DNA of 64,000 bases, taken from contig NC_091048.1 in the NCBI RefSeq assembly GCF_963966145.1, positions 17,918,001 through 17,982,000 on the forward strand, in the 5' to 3' direction. The notes under the pieces are model-generated. The model ran no database searches, was not told where the DNA came from, and saw nothing but the letters and a program-made list of their open reading frames with translations. Position 1 is the stretch's first letter. Each line of letters starts with the position of its first letter. This document shows, in pieces, positions 1-11,094 of the stretch. The stretch is from Tenebrio molitor (lineage: Eukaryota > Arthropoda > Insecta > Coleoptera > Tenebrionidae). The translations under genes were made by a program, and so were the position numbers.

Positions 1-404
1 TCTTCTCTCTTTTTTGCCCTGTTAGTTTCTTTAACGTACGAGATCCCACTGCAAGATTTCTACGTTCATCTGTTTTTAATCAAAATAAAATTTTTATAGA
101 TAATTATAATCTTGTCAAAAATAAATTACTCCCCATGATTTAGGGATATTCGTTACTAGGTTGCCATAAATTTGGTTAGGTTGGAGGCTATGTGATTTCT
201 GGTGACAAATAAAAGATATCGTAACCGTAAGTCAGTTCTGTCATTAATTTAGTTAGTAATAATAATTTACCCATTTTAATACATTAGGAACGTCCTTAAA
301 CGAGAACTGCGCTACAAATATGTTTCATTTCAATGAAAGTTTTAAATTATTGTTCTTAATGCGTTCATTTATTTAAAAAATGTAGCAAACTGGCATCAAT
401 GTTC

Positions 405-505
405 GGTTCAATTATAACCTAAAATAGATTTATTATGACAAATTACAATACTGCCAACTAAAATGTCAGATTTTCATAGATAGTTCGAATTTGAAACAAT
501 CGTGA
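405..505 (-). repeat. Dispersed repeat, fragment of the CCGTTCACGATT TIR element
   Basis: About 100 bp here is the reverse complement of the left part of the element at 44519-44760, with a few mismatches and no visible right end. Positions 1-404 hold only A/T-rich sequence in which I see no gene. Confidence 0.6.
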
Positions 506-546
506 ATGTCGTATACGTTTCTGCTGGGTTGCCTATCAAAATATGG

Positions 547-1372
547 CCGCAAGTATTTTTTATTTTTTAATTAAAATTAAATTAATTATTTTTTTCCAAA
601 CAGTTTCGTTCACTTGTTTTTTACATAAATTATAATTCATTTCAAAGAGAGATGTGTAAAGAACTTGAAAAGTTTGAGTTGCCATTTCTCACTTGCCAAC
701 TTCACGTCATTTTTGTTCAATTAGATAGCGTCATTTTTATTTTAACCACGCACAATGCATCCTTGTCTGATGTACGGTGTGGTGCGCTAACTCTCTTTTG
801 CTCTTATGTATCTTTAACAGTTACCCCTATTTGCAGCCACTTTTCCATAAGCAACCGTATTCCATCGTGTAGAGAAAAAAATTAGCTTTAATTTGATATA
901 TAGTGCTTGTAACTTCCTAAGGAATTCTGACTTAAACCCTAAATAAACCGAACAAAGACCCTACTTAAAGAAATTTATTGTCATATTGTGCCTGTCAATC
1001 ACTAGAGGGTCTCCGACAAATATTTTGAGTACTACCCCAGGCATTTTTTTTCTCCGAGGGCTAGTGATTGACAGGTACAATATCACAATAAATTTCTTTA
1101 AGTGGGGTCTTTGTTCGGTTTATTTATGACTTAAGCCAAAATTCCTTAGGAAGATAAAAATACTATATAATTTATGAGGATACGTTATGAAGGTATAAAT
1201 TGAACAGGGAGGTACATGTTTACACCCGGTTGCTAAGGGGTTGCGGCCAACTGAGAAATGGCAACCCAAATTTTACTAGTTCTTTACACATCTCTCTTTG
1301 AAATGAATTATAATTTATGGAAAAAAAAAGTGAGCGAAACTGTTCAGAAAAAATTAATTCATTAAAAAATAC
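547..1372. mobile_element. Foldback MITE with a second hairpin element inside
   Basis: The outer arms pair from about 552-702 to about 1235-1370. For example, the stretch around CAAAGAGAGATGTGTAAAG near 642 recurs reverse-complemented near 1285. An inner palindrome (913-1153) has arms of about 90 bp reading CTTCCTAAGGAATT... and its complement. No coding capacity is visible; the short ORF across the left arm follows the repeat, not a gene. The arms differ at many positions, so the element is not very recent. Confidence 0.75.
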
Positions 1373-1680
1373 TGCACTGTTTGCCCGGAATTAGGCTGTA
1401 GACGCGAGGGCAGTTTGACCACGTTGCAATGAAAAACGAGGGCCTACCAAGAGGGCCTTCTGGGGTTGCCGGTGTAGCGTTCCACAGGGCTTCTCCATGA
1501 AGCGTGGCCGTGGAGCTCCTCACGCCATTGGCGGAAGCCTCTGTTTCACCATGTGTGGGGTTCACAGTGGAGTTTCGGAGGACACAAACTGGAGCGCTGC
1601 GGTCGCTCTGATTTAAACTACGACCTCGATTTTTAAATCGTCTATAAAACACTTGTTGACTTAATAGCAATAACAATTTT
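1373..1680. other. Unidentified GC-richer segment
   Basis: A block of higher GC than its flanks with no recognisable protein. Its right edge (about 1590-1665) is the inverse of the hairpin repeat at 24611-24736 (shared GAGCGACCGCAG and ATTTAAAAATCGA), so it probably carries part of the same repeat. Confidence 0.4.
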
Positions 1681-1842
1681 ATTTAAACACAAATAGTGCC
1701 AATTTTGATAATAAAAGTGCAGCCAATTGTCAATCGAAAAACGCCCCTAGGAACCAGGATGGAGCCAACTCTATTTAATACACTAACTTTACAAACGGCT
1801 GGTTAATAATTAAATAATTCATTGATAAGTGTTAGTTAAGTT

Positions 1843-2096
1843 CTGTGGCGGTCGTGAAAAAGTAGGTAAGTCGAAAATGTAAATTTTTCAGGGCAACGAT
1901 TCAAAATTCCATATCATTCTTAAAATCCTGTAATTAAATAGAAACTTCTTTCTACCTGTACTTGCTTTCAATATAAGTAAATTTTAAACCGTGAAAATCT
2001 GAATTATTTAATTCCATGATTTATTATTAAGGTGTAAACATCGTTAACTCATTTTTGAAATTATTTGACTTACCTACTTTTTCACGACCGCCAGAG
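1843..2096. mobile_element. MITE with CTGTGGCGGTCGTGAAAAAG ends, copy 1
   Basis: A 254-bp element with inverted termini of about 27 bp (CTGTGGCGGTCGTGAAAAAG ... and its complement ending CCGCCAGAG). A second copy of nearly the same sequence lies at 42237-42489. There is no ORF of note, as expected for a non-autonomous element. Confidence 0.85.
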
Positions 2097-3710
2097 TTAT
2101 TCTTTGCCAGTTATTCTTTTAATGAAAAAAAAAAGTAATTCTTTAGAAAAAATTTTATGTTATGAAAAATTGCAAAAATTTGAACAGCATTTTGAATTAG
2201 TATCTCGTATTGTCAACTTAAATCTTTTAACACGTAAATCAACCCACAAAAATAACACGGAAGTAGCGCAAATTTTCTAATAATTTATTTAAACAAAACA
2301 ATTCGGTTGCCATGGTGACCATAGCACTCCCGATCATTAAAAATATCCCAATTTAACTATAATAAAGAAAAATAAGCACAAATATAATTTTAAGATCATT
2401 TATCAAAGAAATCATAATGAGTCGTTTTTTGTGCCGGTCAGTGTATTTTATTTTTGTTGTATTCATGGAAATAAGAAAGAAAAAACAAAGCCATGTTTTT
2501 TATGTTACTTGAGGTAAAACCGACGTAACATCATTTTTTCACTACTAGTAATAAACTCTAGCGTTATCGGTTGTCATAGAACACTGAGAAGTTTCGTTTT
2601 TCTACGTTGGCTCAGTCACAGGTAAATAATTTTTCATTATTAACCAGTGGTGAATAATGGAATAACCGTCACCTAGCAACGAAAGATTGTCGTCTATTTC
2701 ATTGGTTAACGTAGACGATTTTCATATCAACTGTCAAGAAATGACAACTCGGAGCCGTCGCATCCGACAAAATAATTTGATTAATAATTATTATTATCAG
2801 AAAGGGTTTTAACGTATCTAGTAGTGAAAAAAATAGTATATAAACCACGGTGGAGAAGTCCCTTATAGCCTTCGCGCCTTACAACCCTCGGCGCGCCTCT
2901 GCACCTTTTGAGCCCTCATTTCTTCAGATCTATTAGGTATAGAATTATTTTTCTCATTAGTTTCTAACCTGAGTTGACATTGCTTCATTGAGTTGTTCCG
3001 CGGATTTTGGGGCACCCAGTATATACCACTTTCCCGGTTATGTATCTCAACATGAAAATTAATTTTCAGTTTAACCAAAAACAGCTAAGAACGTTAAGAT
3101 AACCATTAGGGTTTTTTTTACTGCCAATTTAATTCAACAGGTGGTGGTTCATAATCAAGGAGGTTAAAGTAAGAGGAGGGAAGGCGCCCTATGCTGGTAA
3201 TGATGTACAGAGTATACAAGAGTATACAGGCAAACGAAAAGTTTTCGTTTAAGTCATTTATTCAGTTTGCTGTTGCGACAATTAAACATTCCAAAATATG
3301 AACAGGTATAGTTACAGTCTGATTCACATAACTTGCCGACCCTAATGAAGTTTAAATACAGCCAGCAAGCCAGCAATACGTTTTTCATTCATTACTTGAT
3401 CCAAAAACATGAATGATTTTAAACTTTTGTATGGTTTGGACATCCCTCACAAAAGTCTCAATTATAGAAATTTAAAAATGGCAGTAATCCTTTCATATTT
3501 TAATTAATAAAAAATTATTTCAGGATTATACAAAAAGGAACTGTCAAGTGATAATGCCAGGAGTGTCCAGATTTCGTAGTAAATAAAGGTACATATCAAG
3601 TTATCACTGATAACGTATTTATTACTGGCTGCATTTAACTTTCGTTGGTGTTGGTAAGTTATGTGAATCAGTCCGTACATGTAACACCCAAGCACTTGGC
3701 GCAATATTTT
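2097..3710. other. Intergenic, no gene recognised; terminal fragment of a hAT-type MITE at 3156-3202
   Basis: About 1.6 kb without a convincing gene. Positions 3156-3202 match the reverse complement of the right end of the element at 37332-37787, a solo terminus. An AATAAA on the minus strand at 3618-3623 lies about 90 bp beyond the UGT A stop codon and is a plausible polyadenylation signal. Confidence 0.5.
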
Positions 3711-5450
3711 TTAGTGAGCTTTCAATTTCTTTGTGGTTTTCTTTGAGCAAATTTTCTTACATATCGTTTTAAAGATGTAACGAGTAACAAATAGTAGAGA
3801 GCAGCATGTTAGCCCAATAAATGCAATTACATCGAGGAGAAAGTATTTGTACCAAGGCAAATCGAGTCCAGCAACTCTTAGATGCGGCGCCCCTCTATGT
3901 CGTATTACATACTCCACCCAGTATACTGCTGTATCCATTGGACTGACTTCGCGGTCGTGGAAAAGCTTTGATCTTTTTTTGGCATTTTCTAGATATCTGC
4001 AAAAGCATTAAGTATTATTTATTAATTTTTTAATTACTGTACTTGAAAATGTTTTTCTTTACAAACTCACTTAGGATTGTTCAGCATTTCGTTTATATTT
4101 TCTAACAAACTTTCCTCGGAAATCTCCTTGTATGTTATAAATCGACCAAACCCATTTGCCTTTGCAAAATTTGCGTTTACTTTCTGATCACCGAATATTG
4201 GAATTGCTAGAATGGGTACTCCGTGGTATGCTGTTTCAACGGAACTGACGAATCCACCGTGTGTGATGAAAAGCTTCAAATTTGGGTGTGCTAGAATTTT
4301 GTCACTTTTGTCATTTTTGTTACTATAATTAGGAATGTGTTGTACCGAGAATGTCTTGTTGCGGTGCCCACTTTGACAACTTAACATTCGGGGGTTTGCC
4401 TGGTAGTTCATCGACTTCCCACTTCCACAAAACTTTTTGTTTGAGTTTGGAAAAGGCTTGAATGAAAGCGTTTCGTTTTTCTTCCGGGAACTGGACTCCT
4501 TTTAGATTTGACCCCATGCTGAAATAGATCACTCCCTCCGTTGCACTATCAAAAAATTCTTGTAAATCTTGCGGAAGTTTTTTAGGTGGTTTCATATGAA
4601 ATCCTCCGACTTCAATCATGTTCGGAACATGTGGCACGGGTGGATTTAAAGTTGGATGAGAATTTAACAACACTAGAGAGGCGTTGTATAGAATATCGTT
4701 CAGATCGCCGCCCCTTGGAATGTATTTTTGGACCACTTCGTTTTGTTTAGGATAAACATAAAGCTCGTACAAGAGGGCATTGAATAAATCGAGAAGACTA
4801 TTTGTTAGTCTCTCGCAAAATGTCATCGGATGGTAATAGTCACTCATAATGTTGGGGATGTATGATGAAGGCGAAGGATTACCTACTAGGGAGTTAACCC
4901 AAAAGCTCGAAAAAGTCGGATTTACAAGTATCAACGGTGCGTCAAAGTGTGTTGCGAATGCTTTATAAGCATCGTTTAGAAAATTATCCACGATGACTAC
5001 GTCAAATTTTTCGTCAGAATTGAGCAAATTTTGGACATTTTCGTGTTGTATTGATTGTGCAATAAATTTATCTGCCATTCTCGCTACTACATAAGCACCA
5101 ACAAAGGGATTTAAACCTTCTCTTTTAAACATGTTCCACTCCTTGAATTTGTCTTCTGCAAATTGAATGAATTACAAAATCAACAATAATAAACATTTTA
5201 AAAGTTACTTACTTGGTTTTTCTTCAAATAATCCCGTCAGAAGTATATCTCTGTATGTTCCGTTTTTTGGAGGTATTTTCTCTCCAAATGTGTTTATCAC
5301 TGTCACATCATGTCCTCTTTCTGCCAATTCTCTAAATAGGGCGGAACCAAGATGATAGTGGCTATTTCCAGGTAAAGGATATATGCCCAGGATCCGCGCA
5401 CTTTCACCCACATTTAATGTAAATAAAAGTACCACTACTAATTTAATCAT
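3711..5450 (-). CDS. UGT A: UDP-glycosyltransferase, 4 exons, 517 aa
   Basis: A family-1 glycosyltransferase of the insect UGT type, which transfers sugar from a UDP-sugar to small lipophilic aglycones in the ER lumen. Exons (minus strand) are 5213-5450, 5155-4346, 4290-4071 and 3996-3711. All junctions are GT..AG and the frame closes at 517 codons plus stop, close to the usual length of about 520. Residues 1-17 form a signal peptide (MIKLVVVLLFTLNVGES). The acceptor-domain motif PGNSHYHLG carries the conserved catalytic His. The UGT signature (FITHGGFVSSVETAYHG... through GDQ) is in exon 3. Exon 4 holds HDREVSPMDTAVYWVEYVIR, one membrane helix and a basic tail ending KLKAH (a KxKxx ER-retrieval pattern). 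It is the most diverged of the five with E, and its intron 1 is only 57 bp. The start is the first ATG before the signal peptide. Confidence 0.93.
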
Positions 5451-5496
5451 TCTGTCAGCTATCCAAACATCTACTGAATTCGAAACATAGAAGTGT

Positions 5497-5504
5497 TATT
5501 TATA
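5497..5504 (-). promoter_or_regulatory. TATA box candidate of UGT A
   Basis: TATAAATA on the minus strand about 47 bp upstream of the UGT A start codon, leaving room for a 5' UTR of about 20 nt. Inferred from position and sequence only. Confidence 0.4.
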
Positions 5505-6312
5505 TCTAAGTGTAAATATACCTTATCTTAGATATAACTTGTTTTGATTATAGTTAAATAAAAATAAACCACGTAGCGTTCAAAAGAACAGTTAAAAACA
5601 ATTACGTAAAAAAATTTTTCCCTACCGGTTAGAAATGTAGGCTGTGGATACCTCATTTGAGGTGAGAAAATTCAACTTTCTCGCTAAGGTAAGAAAGTTA
5701 ATCATGAAATGTTTATGGTAAAACTGTACCAAAATACAAATGTCAAAAGTGTCAAAAGTGAAATAAGTTATTGATAAACGAAAGCCAATTCAGTAAAGCA
5801 AGTTGGTAGATCAATCATATAAACTGGAAAATAAACAGATAAGCTAGGTACGAGTAGGTAGATTACTTTACCCTGTTTATATCAAATTTTCGAACAAACG
5901 TCAAATCTTCAAATGCTGTGACAAGTTAATTAAACAAATAACCCAGCCTACTATTCAATTCTCAAAATTTTCGTTTTAATCAGGAATATAACCATCTTTT
6001 TTTGACTTTTTTCAACAAAGTTGTGCCGGTAGGGAAAAAACTAGTATTCAAACCTTGTTAAGAAAGTGCCCTTGCAGATCTTAGGCACTTACAAACCTCG
6101 CCTACGGCTCGGTTTATAATCTTTGCCTGCGGTCTGCAAGAAAGCACTTTCTTACCTTGGTTTGAAATATACTATTGGTAAGTGCACATTAAGTACGTGA
6201 GCACGAAATTATCCTATAATGATATTCACAGAAGTCATCTGATCAACTTTGTGCAATTGATCGTTTTTTTCTGGAATCACTGTTGCATTATTTTTTTAAA
6301 ATTTGTATATTT
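5505..6312. other. Intergenic with two inverted-repeat structures
   Basis: The ends TTTTTCCCTACCGG (about 5614) and CCGGTAGGGAAAAA (about 6024) bracket a 0.43-kb segment like a short TIR element. Directly next to it, 6042-6178 is a hairpin whose arms contain CAAACCTTGTTAAGAAAGTG and an imperfect complement. No gene is seen. Confidence 0.5.
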
Positions 6313-7552
6313 TATACCGGGTGATTCAGATTGGTATTCGCGGCCCTATATCTTTTTTATTTTAAGAAAAAAGTATAACAAACCATATATATTTGTAAAT
6401 CGCTTATGAAACTACAATAGATGACGTTGTCAAATCTTCTCTACGATGACATGTGTCAAAGTTAAGACAGTCAACTATTTTTTTTTTTTAATAGTACATT
6501 ATACATTTCTTAGTCTATTCTTGTAAAGCTTTTTTTTCTACATTTGAATGTGTAAAAAAAGTTGACACTTGCAATAGGAAAAAATCGAGAAAAAAAAAAT
6601 ATGATTTAATTTATTCGAAAGTGTTATTTTCTAAAAAGAGCTAGTTAACCATGGAAACAATTGAATTTTGACATTAATAGCGTCAATTATTAAAGTACCT
6701 ACATTTAAATAAATAGTTATGTTATAACCTACATTTAAATAACTAACTATGATATAACATCTGGCTTCAAAACCTAACTTCTTTCTGACTATACCGCTTT
6801 GAATGCATAGGTACACGATGAAAATATGTAGTTGAATTTTGATAGTGCATGAATGACAGTCATGAGTCTTGGGAATCGTATTCGAATTATTCGAATATTT
6901 GAATAGCTGACTATGTAAAATTCGAATAAGTGTAAATTATAATATTCGAATAAAATAAATTCAGGATGTCAAATAATTTTATTTTTTGGCTATGTAATTC
7001 TTAAAATAGTGAGATGCAGGGAACCAACAGAACGCGAATTTAGCATAGTAAATTCAGTATGGATTTGGTATTTCGTCCGAGTCTCAGTTTTCTGGCCGAG
7101 GCGCACCCGAGGCTTGAAAACAAACAAGGTCAAATCATTTTATTTTTTGGCTACGTGGTTGTCTTGTAAATAGTGACATGCAGGGAACCAACATAATGCG
7201 AATTTACAAATGTTTGGCTTACTAGCTCTTTTTAGAAAATAACGCTTTCGAATAAATTAAATCATATTTTATTATTTTTCTCGAATTTTTTCTGATGTAA
7301 GTGTCAACTTTTTTTACACATTCAAATGTAGAAAAAAAAGGTTTACAAGAATAGGCTAAGAAATGTATAGTGTATTATTTAAAAAAAAAGTTGACTGTCT
7401 TAACTTTGACATATGTCATCGTAGAGAAGATTTGACAACATCATTTATTGTAGTTTCACAAGCGATTTACAAATATATATGGTTTGCTATACTTTTTTCT
7501 TAAAACAAAAAAGATGTAGGGCCGCGAATACCAAACTGAATCACCCGGTATA
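6313..7552. mobile_element. 1.24-kb foldback element with TATACCGGGTG ends, copy 1
   Basis: Terminal arms of about 335 bp (6313-6646 and about 7213-7552) are inverted copies starting TATACCGGGTGATTCAG. The centre contains two imperfect direct copies of a block of about 90 bp (about 6962-7050 and 7112-7205, both with CAGGGAACCAACA) and a cluster of TTCGAATA words at 6885-6950. There is no transposase ORF. Two other elements (51253-51964, 59720-60537) and a solo end (43785) share the terminal TATACCGGGTG but not the interior. Confidence 0.85.
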
Positions 7553-8609
7553 CAGAATATTTCGCGAGTGATAATGAGATAACGACTTAATGAGTGATAC
7601 TGAAATTAAAACATCCAGCTTTTTTTAGGAAATATATTGTGGGCTCATTATCACTCGTGAAATACCCTACCTAACTATTTATTAGTATAGCAGTTATAAA
7701 AAGGGCGATATTGAAAATCTTTGGTAGATAGCATTTTGTACACTGAACTAACTGACTGAACAAACATGCATAACAGATGACTTGAAAAAAATATAAAATT
7801 TAGAACAATTTTTACGGTAGAGGATTTTTGTTATAACAACTTATAGAATTTTTAAATTTATTAATAAAACTTTCAATCATGCTAGCAGTGAGTATTGACG
7901 ATATTAATGCACCATTTTTTTTTTAATTTTTGGAAAATATTAATTTTCCATCAGGCTAAATAGTTTTGGAATGTACCGTAAGAGCAAAAAGAAAAAGAAA
8001 GTGCCGTGTCTTTGATTAAGAAATTCGTCATGCATTTGTGGAATCCTGAAATGGGTTATTTAAATAAACAATGATAGGTATTACTGCATTTTTTCCCTGC
8101 AACTTACAGTGCACAAGCGCATTATGGACTGTGCCATAGCTATCCTTGATGGCTTATTTTTTTTTGCTCTTACGGTATTATAATATGTATTTAATAATAT
8201 AAAACCTTAGTAATGGTAGGATTTAAATTCTTTTGAACACGTTCACTTTTCTTTTTTGCTTTAGATGCTTTTCGAAGTAGATAGTATCAAATATTTCCAA
8301 ACTTATTTTGCTTTCTTGTATAATCAATCATCCTGTTAACACTATGAATGTGTAAAGTCCATGTCTAGAAAGGCATTATTATGGAAGGTGTTTATGATTG
8401 TCCGATCATGTCCTCTTCAGTGATTCACCTAAATCCTTAAATAAAAGACTCATCCCAAAGCATAAAAGTTTTGTACTTTTGTCCTGATAAAAATAAATAT
8501 CTACAAGTCGTATAGATTAAATAACATTATAATACATTACATGAGATTACGCGAGAAGGTTAAATTACGAGTAACCGTCGTTAAGATAACTAAAACGTGA
8601 GTCAATTAG
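7553..8609. other. Intergenic with a hairpin and a 204-bp MITE
   Basis: Positions 7557-7663 form a hairpin (GAGTGATAATGAG and its complement CTCATTATCACTC). Positions 7974-8177 are a short element with TACCGTAAGAGCAAAAA inverted termini and no ORF. The rest is A/T-rich without a gene. Confidence 0.55.
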
Positions 8610-9320
8610 AGATCTGGGTGTCACTTTGAACTCTAAACTATCCTTCAGCGAGCACATTCGGACCATTGCGAGAACTGCCTTTAGGGCCCTTGAAGCTTTT
8701 GTATAACACCTATGTGAAATCCCGGCTCGAGTATGCTTTTCTTGTATGGTCGCCGATATATGATGTTCACTCTTCTCTTCTGGAGCGAGTACAGCGCAGA
8801 TTTCTGAAGAGTGCAGTCTTCACGTTGAATGGTGCATATCCGCCTCGTGGGTGTCCGCAAAGTCTTCTGCTCGGTGAGCTTGGTCTGCAGTCTCTGCTTG
8901 ATAGACGCATGGAGCATTCGGTGATCTTTTTATTCAAATTGTTCAGAGAGCTGCAGGAATGTCCTCTCGTTCTGAAGCGAATCAGTTTGAGGGTTAGCCG
9001 CTCGGGTTCTAGGGTAAGGAGTGCTTTCTACATCGGTCAGCGCCCCATGGCTCAGATCACCTATTACTCGAATGTTGCGCAATTACCAGTGTGTCGAGGC
9101 TCACATCGATATTTTTTGTTGCAGCATATCGCAAATCAAAATCTCCTCGTGAATCAGGGCGATCCTACTCAGACGAGTGCTGGGTAGTTGTAGCTTGAGT
9201 GTTGGGATACTCTGTGTGTAATGGTTGTTGTGTTGTGAGTGTGTTTTGTGTATCGTTTTCTTTTTGGCAGGGCTTGTAATTGGGCGTCTAGCCTGTTATC
9301 TGTCAACAATAATAATAATT
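8610..9320 (+). pseudogene. 5'-truncated non-LTR retrotransposon, C-terminal part of reverse transcriptase
   Basis: The conceptual product reads IRDLGVTLNSKLSFSEHIR, then after a frame change LLYNTYVKSRLEYAFLVWSP and LERVQRRFLKSAVFTLNGAYPPRG. This is the classic region after the RT palm in jockey/CR1/I-type ORF2 proteins. The longest open piece is 8666-9187 (173 aa). The sequence ends in a short TAA microsatellite (9307-9318), a tail seen in I-group elements. The 5' two thirds and the endonuclease are absent, and at least one frameshift is present near 8690. This is a dead copy, not a host gene. Confidence 0.8.
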
Positions 9321-9324
9321 TTCT

Positions 9325-9843
9325 ATCCCACCTCCACCCGGCGGCACGGCAATTTTGCCGGAGTACATACACTATTACGGATATTACTATCAAGTAATAG
9401 TGCAGTGCTTATCAACATAATTACCGACGTCTCGCCTCCGCCTTCTGACTTCTGACTGTTGTGTATTATGTTCTGTGTCAATGTTAAGGAATTTCCTCAC
9501 GATATGACATGAGTACAATAATATACCTTTTTGAATTTCAACTACCAATTTGTTCTCTAAATCCAGAATTTTTAAATTTTTAAAAAGAGATTGCGGTACT
9601 ATTCCCGTTGCTGAAATTATAAGTGGTAAGATAGAATTTTTTTCTAAACTCCAAAGATTTCTCATAGCAACGGAGAGCTCTAAATATTTATTAATTTTTG
9701 TGTTATATGTCTGTGTTATATTATGGGAATTTGGAACAGCTATATCTAAAAGATATGCTTGCTTTTGTTGTTTATTTAAAATAATAATGTCTGGTCTGTT
9801 ATGCTGAATGTGAATGTCAGTTAAAACTGTGCGATCAAAATAT
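9325..9843 (-). pseudogene. LINE 3' end (C-terminal domain plus 3' tail), copy 1
   Basis: Reading the minus strand gives HNRPDIIILNKQQKQAYLLD, then AVPNSHNITQTYNTKINKYL and HIVRKFLNID. This domain is common at the end of insect non-LTR polyproteins and is often annotated as RNA-directed DNA polymerase from mobile element. The 3' tail contains GGCAAAATTGCCG-type palindromes and ends GGTGGAGGTGGGATAG. Copies of this same tail lie at 38396-38540 and 49578-49792, all 5'-truncated, as expected from target-primed reverse transcription. It abuts the LINE fragment at 8610-9320 tail to tail. Confidence 0.78.
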
Positions 9844-9919
9844 AATTTGTAATTGAAATTGTCATTATTATTATTATTTTATGGTTTAGATTTAGTAACT
9901 ATTTACGGTAGAGACAATA

Positions 9920-10538
9920 GTATCGTGCGTTCATTAAAATTTGTCCTCAAAGTAGGCGTTCAACACTCGATTGTGAACGTACTATACGGATAAAGGACCA
10001 CGGATCAGCTGTTTAAATCTACGCTTTTACACGAGTGGTGCGTTCTCAATCGACTCTCCAACGCCAACTTTGAGGATAAATTTAAAAAAACGTAGCTCGG
10101 TGGCCGCATGGCTGTCGGAGACAATGCTCCGAGGTGGCGGTCCCGGCGCTAGTGGGTTCGAATCCCACCGAAGAGGAAGGATTTTTTCGAAGGAAGGAAA
10201 CTCCGCCGGGCCATGGATGCGTGTGTATGTCTAGTAGGGGCTGACGGTAGGGTGGTGGAAGGAAGAGCGACACTCTCCCGACACCACCGCGAGGTCAGCA
10301 GGGTTCAAATCCCAGGCCGGATGGGCCTCCCATGGATGTTTGTGCTGTATTTCATGTTGTGTTGTCCAGAAAGAAAAAAGGAGAAGAGAGGGTGGGTGTG
10401 GGTGGCCGGGGAAAGTACCCCGGAGCCCCGCTGCACATAAAAAGGAAAAAGAGGAAAAAAGCCGACCGCAAGGTACCTGATAGACCAGTACGGTGAAAAG
10501 GGAAAGGCTATTAAAAAAAACAAAAAAACGCACGATAC
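9920..10538. mobile_element. MITE (GTATCGTGCGTT ends) split by a SINE
   Basis: The left end GTATCGTGCGTTCATTAAAA (9920) pairs with the right end (10522-10538, ACGCACGATAC). Within it, 9937-9985 pairs with 10035-10083. The SINE at 10093-10521 sits inside the right arm, and removing it restores the inverted repeat. A related copy lies at 42836-43005 with different outermost bases. Confidence 0.75.
10093..10521 (+). mobile_element. Dimeric tRNA-derived SINE
   Basis: Two tRNA-like modules lie in tandem. Module 1 (about 10093-10175) has a box A-like TAGCTCGGTGG and a box B GGGTTCGAATCCC. Module 2 (about 10240-10325) has a box B-like GGGTTCAAATCCC preceded by a weaker box A. A unique GC-rich body with GGCCGGGGAAAGTACCCCGG follows, then an A-rich tail (10512-10527). 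The flanking direct repeat AAAAAAACG (10084-10092 and 10522-10530) is a good target duplication. The boxes imply RNA polymerase III transcription. It is not a functional tRNA gene, since no acceptor stem or CCA-ready cloverleaf is evident. Confidence 0.8.
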
Positions 10539-10857
10539 AAGGTGATCAAGAACTGTTTGGTAATACTGAATACATGTTGGTGAATCTGTTCGAGAGTCTA
10601 AAAAGAAGAGTTAATTTATGTTTAGAGCAAAATAGGGGGTACTTCGAGAATTTCCTTTAGTTAATTTTAGCTAATTATTCTGTATTTCAGGTTTAATTTC
10701 TTTTTACCGTTAATTTTTACTTTCATAACCTACCATTTTATCACTGTTAATGTTACGTCAGATATCTGTCAAAAAAGCAACAAAACAATTGCAAATAGCC
10801 GAATAAAAAATGTTGTTAATTGTATTGCCTTCTTGATCACCCCGTATATTGTTATAA

Positions 10858-11047
10858 AGAGCGATCAAATTAATTTGTAATCGAGTTATCCATGAATCCG
10901 AAATTGTATGTTGTTACTTGAACTCCACGCTCCAATAAACACAGTTTGAGACACAGGTTAGATCTCGATATATCAATCGCAAAAGACATACGGATTCAAA
11001 TCCATGGATGACTCGATAACAAATTAATTTGATCTCTCGATACAAGT
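10858..11047. mobile_element. Foldback MITE
   Basis: Arms of about 47 bp: AGAGCGATCAAATTAATTTG at the left pairs with CAAATTAATTTGATCTCT at the right, extended by the ATCCATGAATCCG and CGGATTCAAATCCATGGAT parts. There is no ORF. The preceding 10540-10857 holds no recognised feature. Confidence 0.7.
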
Positions 11048-11094
11048 TTAATAAGACAGTCAATTTTATTTAGCACGAGTGGTTTTTTTCCATA

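Noticed and set aside
1362..1676. 104-codon minus-strand ORF
   Set aside because: GC-driven open frame overlapping a dispersed hairpin repeat; no recognisable domain.
10093..10175. A genuine tRNA gene
   Set aside because: Box A and B are present, but the acceptor stem does not pair, and the sequence continues into a second tRNA-like module, a unique body and an A-rich tail with a target duplication: a SINE.
10213..10533. Overlapping ORFs on both strands around 10.2-10.5 kb
   Set aside because: They lie in the GC-rich body of the SINE and follow its composition.
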